DNA from: JACCQS01 sp050999295
GTDB taxonomy: Bacteria; Actinomycetota; Actinomycetes; Mycobacteriales; Geodermatophilaceae
Assembly (NCBI GenBank): GCA_050999295.1
Contig: JBPCPI010000031.1
Location: 1-16,573, forward strand
Length of the DNA stretch: 16,573 nt
Reading direction: 5' to 3'
Below the pieces are notes generated by a model. It did no database searches. It was given only the letters and a program-made list of their open reading frames with translations, and was not told the origin of the DNA. Positions within the stretch are counted from its first letter, which is position 1, and each line of letters starts with the position of its first letter. Position numbers and translations under genes: made by a program. Shown here piece after piece: positions 6,842 through 14,629 of this stretch.

Positions 6842-9800
6842 ATGCGCAGTTATTCCACTATGCCCGTGGGACGTCGGACGCGGTTCGTTCTAGCAGCAAC
6901 CGTGCTGGCGATGCTGGCTTTCGTGGTCGCTCCCGTGTCCAGCGCGTTGGCCGCACCCGAAGTTCCGGATCTGACAGCTGGCGGGCCGTTGAGCACCGAG
7001 CGGGTTTCGGCGCCCAAGGCGGCCACCAGCCGGGTCGCCCAAAGCGATCCGTCGGTACTGGAGGCCACCGGCACGGAGCCGACGGCCGTCGTAGTCAAGC
7101 TCGACTACGACTCCCTCGCCACCTACGCGGGCAACCTGCCGGGGTACGACGCCACCAGCCCCTCGGTTACGAATACTCCCTTCGATCGTGGCAGCCAGGC
7201 CGCACGTCGGTACGAGGGCCTGATCGACGCTATCGAGTCCCGGTTCCTGGCTGCTCTGAGTGCGGCCGTCCCCGAAGCTGTGGCCGGCACGCAATTGCGC
7301 GTCGTGTATGGCGGAGTGGCCCTCGTGCTGCCCGCGAACCGCGCCCGTGACCTGCTTGCCCTTCCCGGCGTAGTTGCCGTGCAGGGCAACGGCCTGGCCC
7401 AACCGTTGACCGACTCCAGTCCGGAGTTCATCGGCGCGCCGACTCTCTATGACGCCCTGGGTTCAGACACGACGGCTGGCGAAGGCGCGATCGTGGGCGT
7501 CCTCGACAGCGGCGGCTGGCCGGAGCACCCCTCCTATGTCGACCCAGGAATTGCTCCCCCGCCCCCGCGGGGTGACGGCGAGGCCAGGGTGTGCGACTTC
7601 GGCGACAACCCGCTCACGCCGAGGAGGAACGATCCCTTTGTCTGCAACGACAAGCTGATCTCCGGTGAGCCCTTCCTGGAGGCGTACAACCAAGTCGTCG
7701 GCGGTGAGGTTTACGAGACAGCACGCGACAGCAACGGACACGGCACGCATACCTCGACCACCTCGGCCGGAGCCCCGGTCGCCAACGCCGTCGTGCTTGG
7801 GGTCGACCGCGGTGCGATCAACGGAATTGCCCCCGGCGCACACGTCGCCGTCTACAAGGTGTGCGGCCTGGAGGGCTGCTTCAGCTCCGACTCCGCCGCG
7901 GCGGTCGGTCGTAGCATCGAAGACGGCGTGGACGTGATCAACTTCTCCATCTCCGGCGGGACCAACCCTTACTCCGATCCGGTGGAGCTGGCCTTCTTGG
8001 ACGCCTATGCAGCCGGAGTGTTCGTTTCCGCCTCGGCCGGGAACGATGGCCCCGGCGCAGGCACCGTCAACCACGTGGGGCCGTGGCTCACCAGCGTTGC
8101 GGCTTCCACGCAGGAGCGGGCCTACGAGTCGACGCTCACCGTGACCGGGACGACCGGCACGTTCACCGACACCGGTGCCTCCATCACGGCCGGGGCTGGC
8201 CCGGCACCTGTGGTGCTCGCCTCCGCCGCACCGTACAACCGGCCGCTGTGTGATGCTCCGGCGCCGGCGGGCCTATTCACCGGCAAGATCGTCGCCTGCG
8301 AGCGCGGCGTGATTGCGCGGGTCGAGAAGGGTTACAACGTCCTGCAGGGCGGGGCCGCGGGCATGATCCTCTACAACCCAGCCCTGGCCGACATCGAGAC
8401 CGACAACCACTGGTTGCCCACGGTGCACTTGGCCGACGGCACCGACTTCCTGGCATTCATGGCCGCCAATCCGAACGCCACGGCCACCTTCACCGCCGGG
8501 CAGAAGGCCACGGGTCAGGGCGACGTCATGGCGGCGTTCTCCTCGCGTGGTCCAGGCGGTGACTTCCTGAAGCCCGACGTCACCGCACCCGGCGTACAGA
8601 TTCTCGCCGGGCATACCCCGACGCCGGAGAGCATTGTCGAAGGTCCACCGGGGCAGTTGTTCCAGGCGATCGCTGGGACCTCCATGTCCGCACCGCACGT
8701 CGCCGGATCCGCGGCATTGCTCGTGGCACTGCACCCGGACTGGACGCCGGGGCAGATCAAGTCCGCGCTGATGACCACCGCGACAACCGACGTTGTCAAG
8801 GAGGACACGACCACCCCGGCGGACCCGTTCGACATGGGCGCCGGTCGGATCGATCTGACCCGCGCGGGCGATCCTGGTCTGACCTTCGATGAGACAGCGC
8901 GCGCGTTCACCCGCTCGGCCGCCGACCCGACCAGTCGGCTGATGCTGAACATCCCATCGGTCAATGCCCCGTTGATCCCGGGCGCCGTCACGGCGATCCG
9001 GACCGCCACCAACGTCACGTCCGAGACGGTGCAGTACCAGGCAACCGGGACGGTTCCGGCGGGTGCCACGATCATCGTGGCGCCATCGGAGTTCACCCTG
9101 GCTCCCGGCGAGTCGGTGCGGATCCGGATCACGATCAAGGCAATCGACGTGGCTCCCGGTCAGTACTTCGGCCAGGTCAACTTGAACGAGACCGCCGGCG
9201 ACCGGGACCTGCACCTGCCCGTGGCGTTCAGTCCTGGCCAGGGCTCGGTCACCCTCACTACCGACTGCGTGCCGGACACGGTCCGGGTCAACAGCAGCCA
9301 GCGCTCCACCTGCACCGTCGGGGCGCAGAACACCGGGTTCGAGCCCACTCGGGCCGACCTCGGCTCGACAGTGTCCCGCCACCTGGTGATCACATCGGTG
9401 AGTGGTGCGGTCAGGGTCAGTCCCCGTGCCGTCGCGCTACCCAACCAGCAGCTAGCTGGGCGGGAGCCTGGGACCCCCTCAATCGACCCCGGAGAACTGT
9501 TCGGCTACCTGCCGCTGGCTGGTTTCGGGGTCACACCGGATCCGATAGGTGACGAGGAAGCCATCAATCTGGATCTTCCCGAGTTCACCTACGCCGGGGA
9601 GACCTACGCAGCAATGGGCGTCACCTCGAACGGCTACGCCGTGGTCGGCGGCGCCGAGAGCGCCGACATCGACTACCTGCCCCAGGACTTGCCTGATCCG
9701 GTTCGGCCGAACAACGTGCTCGCGCCGTACTGGACCGACCTGGACGGCACCGAGGCTCCCGGTGTCTATCTGGCGATCATCGACGACACCGACACGGGCG

Positions 9801-10186
9801 AATCGTGGTTCGTGTCGGAGTGGCAGGTCAACCTGTTCGGCACCGACGAGCTGAAGACCTTCCAGATGTGGGTCGGGCTCAACGGGACCGAGGACATCAC
9901 CTTCGCCTATGACCCGGAGAACCTCCCGGGGGCTCCGCCACCCGGCTACGGCCTCACCGTGGGTGCGGAGAACGTCAATGGGAGCGCCGGTGACCAGATC
10001 GAGGGCCCACCGACCCAGGATCTGCGCGTGACCAGCACTCCTGGAACCCCCGGAGGTGTGGCCTCGTACACGTTCAAGGTTGGCGGTGTTGCCTTGGGCA
10101 ACGGTGAGGTGAGCACCAGAATGGTCTCGCCAGCCGTCCAGGGAGTGACCATCGTTACCGACACCGTCAACGTGCGGCTCCGCTGA
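6842..10186 (+). CDS. Secreted subtilisin-family (S8) serine protease with PA domain
   Basis: The 1114-residue protein has a signal peptide (RRTRFVLAATVLAML core, ALA-A cleavage near residue 37), an inhibitor-I9-like propeptide (about 80-190), then an S8 domain with a complete catalytic set: D222 (VLDSG), H300 (NGHGTH), oxyanion N401 (SAGNDG) and S614 (GTSMSAPHVAG). A protease-associated (PA) domain is inserted between N401 and S614 (about 457-553). A fibronectin-III-like domain (about 680-800) and a C-terminal beta-rich module (about 915-1040) follow; the latter contains SNGYAVVGG and NNVLAPYWTDLDG, recalling NIDO-like modules of other subtilases. No LPxTG motif or C-terminal membrane anchor is seen, so release to the medium is inferred. 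ATG 6842 is chosen for the signal peptide and AAGGGG ten bases upstream; ATG 6860 is an alternative. The substrate is unknown. It sits between serA and leuB with no evident metabolic tie to them. Confidence 0.93.
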   Translation: MRSYSTMPVGRRTRFVLAATVLAMLAFVVAPVSSALAAPEVPDLTAGGPLSTERVSAPKAATSRVAQSDPSVLEATGTEPTAVVVKLDYDSLATYAGNLPGYDATSPSVTNTPFDRGSQAARRYEGLIDAIESRFLAALSAAVPEAVAGTQLRVVYGGVALVLPANRARDLLALPGVVAVQGNGLAQPLTDSSPEFIGAPTLYDALGSDTTAGEGAIVGVLDSGGWPEHPSYVDPGIAPPPPRGDGEARVCDFGDNPLTPRRNDPFVCNDKLISGEPFLEAYNQVVGGEVYETARDSNGHGTHTSTTSAGAPVANAVVLGVDRGAINGIAPGAHVAVYKVCGLEGCFSSDSAAAVGRSIEDGVDVINFSISGGTNPYSDPVELAFLDAYAAGVFVSASAGNDGPGAGTVNHVGPWLTSVAASTQERAYESTLTVTGTTGTFTDTGASITAGAGPAPVVLASAAPYNRPLCDAPAPAGLFTGKIVACERGVIARVEKGYNVLQGGAAGMILYNPALADIETDNHWLPTVHLADGTDFLAFMAANPNATATFTAGQKATGQGDVMAAFSSRGPGGDFLKPDVTAPGVQILAGHTPTPESIVEGPPGQLFQAIAGTSMSAPHVAGSAALLVALHPDWTPGQIKSALMTTATTDVVKEDTTTPADPFDMGAGRIDLTRAGDPGLTFDETARAFTRSAADPTSRLMLNIPSVNAPLIPGAVTAIRTATNVTSETVQYQATGTVPAGATIIVAPSEFTLAPGESVRIRITIKAIDVAPGQYFGQVNLNETAGDRDLHLPVAFSPGQGSVTLTTDCVPDTVRVNSSQRSTCTVGAQNTGFEPTRADLGSTVSRHLVITSVSGAVRVSPRAVALPNQQLAGREPGTPSIDPGELFGYLPLAGFGVTPDPIGDEEAINLDLPEFTYAGETYAAMGVTSNGYAVVGGAESADIDYLPQDLPDPVRPNNVLAPYWTDLDGTEAPGVYLAIIDDTDTGESWFVSEWQVNLFGTDELKTFQMWVGLNGTEDITFAYDPENLPGAPPPGYGLTVGAENVNGSAGDQIEGPPTQDLRVTSTPGTPGGVASYTFKVGGVALGNGEVSTRMVSPAVQGVTIVTDTVNVRLR

Positions 10187-10206
10187 TCCCCATCCGGAAG
10201 TAGCAG

Positions 10207-10244
10207 ACGAGAGGCCCATGGCAGACCAGCCATGGGCCTGTCGT
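10207..10244 (+). terminator. Hairpin terminator after the first protease
   Basis: AGGCCCATGG (10212-10221) pairs perfectly with CCATGGGCCT (10230-10239) around an 8-base loop, extended by ACGA (10207-10210)/TCGT (10241-10244) after one mismatch. There is no T-run, as is common for actinobacterial terminators. It lies 20 bases past the stop codon. Confidence 0.75.
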
Positions 10245-10324
10245 TACTGCGGCATACTTTAGGCGGTGGAGCCGAGAGCGGGCAGTATCCCGACCAGACC
10301 CAGGACCCTCGTGCAGGGGTGGGT

Positions 10325-13303
10325 GTGAATCCGTTCGGCTGGAGGAGCCTGCGTGCTCGAATAGTCGCGCGTCTGGCCATCGTCGGCGCCACGTCTGCAT
10401 TGGTTCTTTCCGGATTGAGCGGTTCGGCCCCCGCTGAACCGGGAAATCCCAACGGGCCTTCCGGTCCCACCGTCATGCTGACCGACGAGCAGCAGCAGCG
10501 GCTCCGCGAAACTCTGACTGGGCGCGCGTCGAGTCTTGCGGCCTCTGGTCCGACGGCATTTCTGCTGGAGCTCGATGCGCCCTCCTCTGGTCAGGTGTTC
10601 ACCGCGAACCTGCCTCGGGGACCGGGCGCGGCCGCGGCCGCCGCGACGGCCGCGGTCGGCGTGATCGCCGTGCTGGGAGATCGAGTCCTCGCAGCCCTGC
10701 CCCAATCCGTTCCAGAGTTCACCGAGCTCTACCGCACGCATGCGGCCTTCGCCGGGGTTGCGATCGAGACCGACCTGAGCAACTTCGCGGCACTGGCTGC
10801 TATCGCGGGGGTCCGGGCGGTCTACCCGATCTCAACCAAGCGGATCGACAATGCCGGCGCCGCGTCGCTGACCCGCGCAGCAAGGGTGTGGTCCGCGCTC
10901 GGCAATGCCGGTGCGGGCGTCTCGGTGGGCATCGTCGACACCGGTATCGACTACGTGCACACCGACTTCGGTGGCGCCGGAACGCCCGTGGCCTACGCTG
11001 CTCAGACCGACGCGGTCGCCTCGCCGAACGTCTACCCGAGCGCCAAGGTCGTCGGCGGTTATGACTTCGTCGGCGACGCGTACAACGCCGACCCGAGCAG
11101 CCCGACGTACTCGCCGCTTCGCCGGGAGGATGCCAACCCGATGGACTGCAACGGTCACGGTTCGCACGTGGCCGGCAGTGCAGCCGGATTCGGCGTGAAC
11201 TCCGACGGCAGCGCGTTCACCGGTCCGTACGACGAGGACGTTGCGCTGAATACGATGCGGATCGGGCCCGGTATGGCGCCGGAAGCCGACCTGTACGCCC
11301 TGCGGGTGTTCGGATGCGACGGCGCGACCAACGTGACGGCCCTGGCCATCGACTGGGCGATGGATCCCAACCGGGATGGCGTCACCGACGACCATCTCGA
11401 CGTGGTCAACCTCTCGCTCGGCTCCGACTACGGCCTGGCCGACGATGGCGACACCGTGGTGGTCAACCGCGCAGCGGAGCTGGGGGTCTCGATGGTCCTT
11501 TCGGCTGGCAACGGGGGTGACACCTTCGACATCGGTGCCTCTCCGGGCAACGCTGCCCGGGCGATCACCGTGGCGGCATCCGACCAGACGGACGTGGTCG
11601 CCTCCGACAGCTCCCGTGGTGGCCGGCAGATCAACGGGCTCAAGCCCGACGTGGCCGCTCCGGGTGTGACCTTGTACTCGGCAGCCAGCGGCACCGGGAA
11701 CGGGGGCGTCAACAACTCTGGCACCTCCATGGCCAGCGCGACAACCGCCGGTGTGGTTGCCCTGATCCGCTCGGCGCATCCGACCTGGACGACCGAAGAG
11801 GTCAAGGCGGCGTTGATGAACACCGCCAACGAGGACATCTTCACCGACCTCGGCCGGGCAGGGGACAACTATGCCCCAAATCGGGTAGGGGCCGGCCGGA
11901 TCGACGCCCTGGATGCGCTGAGAACCCACGTCCTGGCCTTCGTGCAGGATGCGCCAGGTGTGGTCAGCGCGTCCTTCGGCGTGATCGGGGCCACCAACGC
12001 GGTCACCACGATGACGCGGACGATCCGCGTGGTCAACAAGGGGAGGACCGCGCAGACCTTCGCAGTGGAATACGTTCCGATCTCCCGGCAGCCCGGTGTG
12101 TCCTACTCGCTGAACCGGAACTCGGTCACGATCGGCCCGGGAGGAGCTACGACCGTCCTGGTCACGATCACCGTCGAGCGTTCAGCATTGCGCAAATCTT
12201 TGGACCCGACGATGAGTGGCACCCAAGAGGACACGCTCGTGGGCGTCGGAGAGCTTCCGCGCCAGTTCGTAGCGGATGCCAGCGGACGGGTGGTGCTGAC
12301 TGCTAGTGCGTCCGGATCCACGCAGCCGCAACTGCGAATTCCCGTGCACGCCAACGCTAAGCCGTCATCCTCCCTGACCCAGGCCCTGTCCACCTTCACC
12401 GGGACCAGCGCGGACCTGACGCTGTCGGGTCGGGGGGTGCGCAACGGGACACCTGGCACGCCGAACGCCTACGCCTCCCTGTCCAGCGTGTTCGAGAAGT
12501 TGGGTACCAGTCCGCGGATGGTCAAGTGCTCTGCGAGCGTGTTGGTGGATTGCTACAAGTCCGAACTCGAACGCTCGGTCGATCTCAAGGCGATCGGCGT
12601 CGCTACGGACGCGCCGTTGATCACGAATCCAGCCAGGCGCCTGACCGACGGCTTTCTGTATTTCGGGGTTGCTGCGCACGGCAGGTTCACCAGCCCGACC
12701 GCGGTGGTCGGCTACTCGGTGTTCATCGACGCGACCGGGGACGGCGTCCCAGACTACGAGTTGTTCACCCAGCGCTTGTTCGACCGGGCGAACGGGATCG
12801 ACGTGGTCGTTGTCCTGGGAGCTGACCTTGGCACTGGAACGCTGCTGGAGACACCGGACGGTTCCCTGGCCGCCGAGTTCCTGAACGGGGCCCCGGGTGC
12901 TGTCGATACCAATATGTTCGACAACGACGCCGTCATGCTGCCGTTCCCGATCGCCGCGCTGCCGCTGATCACCACCTCCAACGCACGGTTCACCTTCGGC
13001 GTGCAGGCAACCTCCTACAGGTACGGCACCATTGACACCGTCGGCACGACCCCGTTCGGCGAGAGTGTGGCCGGCGGTATGTCGTTCAATGCATTGCGGC
13101 CCGGGTTGTCCTTCTCCTCCTCCTCCGAAGGGGAAGTGGCTCAACTGCTGGTCTCCGGGCCTGGTACGCCCGTGGACGTGACCCGCAACCTGACCCAGCT
13201 GGCGGCAGATCGAGCGGTCGGTGGACCCATCGGAATCCTGGTGATCCAGTCGCACAACTCGACCGCCGCTGGCCGGGCTCAGACGGTTGCCGTGCCGGGC
13301 TGA
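10325..13303 (+). CDS. Secreted subtilisin-family (S8) serine protease without PA domain
   Basis: The 992-residue protein carries a signal peptide (basic RSLRARIVAR, hydrophobic core, SAPA cleavage near residue 37), a propeptide-like region (about 75-170) and an S8 domain with D205 (IVDTGID), H278 (NGHGSHVAG), N396 (SAGNGG) and S468 (GTSMASA). Unlike its neighbour, only 72 residues separate N396 from S468, so there is no PA insertion. A fibronectin-III-like region (about 549-675) follows, then a large unassigned C-terminal region holding a calcium-loop-like DATGDGVPDYE near 802-812 and two nearby cysteines (KCSASVLVDCYK). No cell-wall anchor is visible. GTG 10325 is chosen: AGGGG (10315-10319) precedes it by five bases and the signal peptide starts directly after. 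The upstream ATG at 10232 lies inside the preceding terminator. It is probably transcribed separately, since a terminator stands between the protease genes. The target is unknown. Confidence 0.92.
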   Translation: MNPFGWRSLRARIVARLAIVGATSALVLSGLSGSAPAEPGNPNGPSGPTVMLTDEQQQRLRETLTGRASSLAASGPTAFLLELDAPSSGQVFTANLPRGPGAAAAAATAAVGVIAVLGDRVLAALPQSVPEFTELYRTHAAFAGVAIETDLSNFAALAAIAGVRAVYPISTKRIDNAGAASLTRAARVWSALGNAGAGVSVGIVDTGIDYVHTDFGGAGTPVAYAAQTDAVASPNVYPSAKVVGGYDFVGDAYNADPSSPTYSPLRREDANPMDCNGHGSHVAGSAAGFGVNSDGSAFTGPYDEDVALNTMRIGPGMAPEADLYALRVFGCDGATNVTALAIDWAMDPNRDGVTDDHLDVVNLSLGSDYGLADDGDTVVVNRAAELGVSMVLSAGNGGDTFDIGASPGNAARAITVAASDQTDVVASDSSRGGRQINGLKPDVAAPGVTLYSAASGTGNGGVNNSGTSMASATTAGVVALIRSAHPTWTTEEVKAALMNTANEDIFTDLGRAGDNYAPNRVGAGRIDALDALRTHVLAFVQDAPGVVSASFGVIGATNAVTTMTRTIRVVNKGRTAQTFAVEYVPISRQPGVSYSLNRNSVTIGPGGATTVLVTITVERSALRKSLDPTMSGTQEDTLVGVGELPRQFVADASGRVVLTASASGSTQPQLRIPVHANAKPSSSLTQALSTFTGTSADLTLSGRGVRNGTPGTPNAYASLSSVFEKLGTSPRMVKCSASVLVDCYKSELERSVDLKAIGVATDAPLITNPARRLTDGFLYFGVAAHGRFTSPTAVVGYSVFIDATGDGVPDYELFTQRLFDRANGIDVVVVLGADLGTGTLLETPDGSLAAEFLNGAPGAVDTNMFDNDAVMLPFPIAALPLITTSNARFTFGVQATSYRYGTIDTVGTTPFGESVAGGMSFNALRPGLSFSSSSEGEVAQLLVSGPGTPVDVTRNLTQLAADRAVGGPIGILVIQSHNSTAAGRAQTVAVPG

Positions 13304-13331
13304 CAACAGTCCCCGTCCGTGCTGGCAGCGG

Positions 13332-13359
13332 GGCCCGAGCCGAGCACTGGCTCGGGGCC
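13332..13359 (+). terminator. Hairpin terminator after the second protease
   Basis: CCCGAGCC (13334-13341) and GGCTCGGG (13349-13356) form an 8-bp stem with a 7-base loop; GG/CC pairs outside it add to the stem with one bulged G. It lies 28 bases after the protease stop and before the leuB promoter, with no T-run. Confidence 0.65.
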
Positions 13360-13372
13360 GCAGTGGGTCTCA

Positions 13373-13378
13373 TAGGGT
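13373..13378 (+). promoter_or_regulatory. Candidate -10 element of leuB
   Basis: TAGGGT fits TANNNT and ends seven bases before ATG at 13386, implying a start at 13385 or 13386, so the transcript would be leaderless or nearly so. The same bases form part of a G-rich stretch (AGGGTGGGG, 13374-13382) that could instead act as a ribosome binding site; both readings remain open. Confidence 0.4.
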
Positions 13379-13385
13379 GGGGTCC

Positions 13386-14432
13386 ATGCGGATCGCGGTC
13401 ATCGGTGGGGACGGCATCGGGCCGGAGGTCACCGCCGAGGCAGTCAAGGTCCTGCGAGCGGTGACGCCAGAAGTGGAAGCCACCGACTTCGACCTGGGCG
13501 CGGCGCGCTGGCAACGGACCGGCGAGCTACTACCGGATGCTGAACTCGAGGACATCCGTGCCCACGACGCCATCCTGTTGGGGGCCATCGGTGATCCAGG
13601 CGTTCCCAGCGGCATCCTGGAACGCGGGCTGCTGCTGCGACTGCGCTTTGCTCTCGACCACCACGTGAACCTGCGCCCGGTGCGGTTGTTGCCGGGTGTG
13701 GTCGGACCGCTGCACGGCAACCCGGCGATCGACATGGTGGTTGTGCGGGAAGGCACCGAAGGCCCGTACACCGGTAATGGCGGGGTTCTGCGCGAGGGAA
13801 CGCCACACGAGATCGCCACGGAGGTCAGTGTCAACACCGCGTTCGGCGTACAGCGGGTCATCCGGGACGCCTTCGAGCGGGCACGGTCTCGGCCGCGCCA
13901 GCACCTCACGCTGGTCCACAAGACGAACGTGCTGTCCTACGCCGGCTCACTCTGGTCGCGTACGGCGCAGGCGGTGGGCCGGGACTTCCCCGACGTCACG
14001 CTGACCTACCAGCATGCGGACGCCGCAACGATGTTCTTCGTCACCGATCCCGGCCGATTCGACGTGGTCGTGACCGACAACCTTTTCGGCGACATCCTCA
14101 CCGACCTCGGAGCGGCAATCACCGGCGGAATCGGCCTGGCTGCTAGCGCAAATCTCGACATGACGCGGGAGAACCCGAGCATGTTCGAACCCGTGCACGG
14201 CTCGGCACCCGACATCGCCGGTACGGGCGTGGCTGACCCCACGGCGGCCATTCTGAGCGCCGCGCTGTTGCTGGATCACCTGGGTCGATCCGAGCAGGCC
14301 CGCCGGGTGGATGCAGCCGTAGCCCGGGATCTCGCAACTCGCGATCGTGGCGATGCGACGGGCACCAAGGAGATCGGAGACCGGATCGCAGAACTCATTG
14401 GCCAAGACGGGGCTGTTGCGCCGGTTGGGTAG
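13386..14432 (+). CDS. leuB: 3-isopropylmalate dehydrogenase
   Basis: The 348-residue protein oxidatively decarboxylates 3-isopropylmalate to 2-oxoisocaproate for leucine. With citramalate-derived erythro-3-methylmalate it can also give 2-oxobutyrate for isoleucine. Landmarks are GGDGIGPEV at the N-terminus, the Arg-rich substrate segment around LRFALDHHVNLRPVR, REGTEGPYTGNGG, catalytic K179 (HKTNVL) and acidic metal ligands D212, D236 and D240 (FGDILTD), then the NAD-binding EPVHGSAPDIAGTGVADPTA. The spacing of D212, D236 and D240 matches the Thermus enzyme. The start at ATG 13386 fits MRIAVIGGDGIG; an in-frame extension to 13287 would run through the terminator hairpin. It lies 82 bases after the second protease and directly upstream of the cimA attenuator. 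Tartrate/isocitrate dehydrogenase relatives are possible but context favours LeuB. Confidence 0.95.
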   Translation: MRIAVIGGDGIGPEVTAEAVKVLRAVTPEVEATDFDLGAARWQRTGELLPDAELEDIRAHDAILLGAIGDPGVPSGILERGLLLRLRFALDHHVNLRPVRLLPGVVGPLHGNPAIDMVVVREGTEGPYTGNGGVLREGTPHEIATEVSVNTAFGVQRVIRDAFERARSRPRQHLTLVHKTNVLSYAGSLWSRTAQAVGRDFPDVTLTYQHADAATMFFVTDPGRFDVVVTDNLFGDILTDLGAAITGGIGLAASANLDMTRENPSMFEPVHGSAPDIAGTGVADPTAAILSAALLLDHLGRSEQARRVDAAVARDLATRDRGDATGTKEIGDRIAELIGQDGAVAPVG

Positions 14433-14444
14433 CGAACCGGCGCT

Positions 14445-14476
14445 TTGCCACCGGGTTCCCGTACCTGGTTTACTTC
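14445..14476 (+). promoter_or_regulatory. Candidate promoter of the cimA leader
   Basis: TTGCCA (14445-14450) resembles a -35 box and TACTTC (14471-14476) a weak -10, although the 20-base spacer is long; TTTACT at 14469-14474 gives 18. The -35 starts 38 bases before the leader ATG, against 36 at the ilvB leader. Transcription would begin at or next to ATG 14483. Confidence 0.4.
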
Positions 14477-14482
14477 TCAGCG

Positions 14483-14512
14483 ATGTCCAGCCTGCTGGTG
14501 ATTATCAGCTAG
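14483..14512 (+). CDS. cimA leader peptide (branched-chain amino acid attenuator)
   Basis: ATG 14483 opens a 9-codon frame, MSSLLVIIS, ending in TAG 14510-14512. Five consecutive codons specify L, L, V, I, I. It resembles the ilvB leader peptide MSAISTLVVIA in its MS start, its run of branched-chain residues just before the stop, and its stop codon placed in the same TAGCGCGC element. No Shine-Dalgarno is seen upstream, which suggests leaderless translation. It begins 50 bases after the leuB stop. Confidence 0.82.
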   Translation: MSSLLVIIS

Positions 14513-14569
14513 CGCGCCCGCCCGTCCGGCCAGCGCGCAGACCTCCCGTGTTCGACGGGGGGTCTTTTT
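14510..14569 (+). terminator. cimA attenuator: leader hairpin plus intrinsic terminator
   Basis: Hairpin A pairs GCGCGC (14512-14517) with GCGCGC (14533-14538). The terminator pairs GACCTCCCGT (14540-14549) with ACGGGGGGTC (14555-14564), ten pairs including one G-T wobble, with a 5-base loop and five T (14565-14569). CCGCCCGT (14518-14525) can pair with ACGGGGGG (14555-14562) at seven of eight positions, an antiterminator that a ribosome at the stop codon would cover. Confidence 0.82.
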
Positions 14570-14629
14570 GTTGCTCGCGCTGTCCGCCCCCACCCCTACC
14601 TGGAGTTACCGAGAGAGGTCTCGACAATC

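Noticed and set aside
8800..9480. Large minus-strand frames antisense to the protease genes
   Set aside because: They follow the codon pattern of the plus-strand S8 genes, with no domains, start signals or promoters of their own.
10232..10324. N-terminal extension of the second protease from ATG 10232
   Set aside because: The ATG lies in the 3' arm of the preceding terminator hairpin, and the signal peptide begins only after GTG 10325, which has a ribosome binding site.
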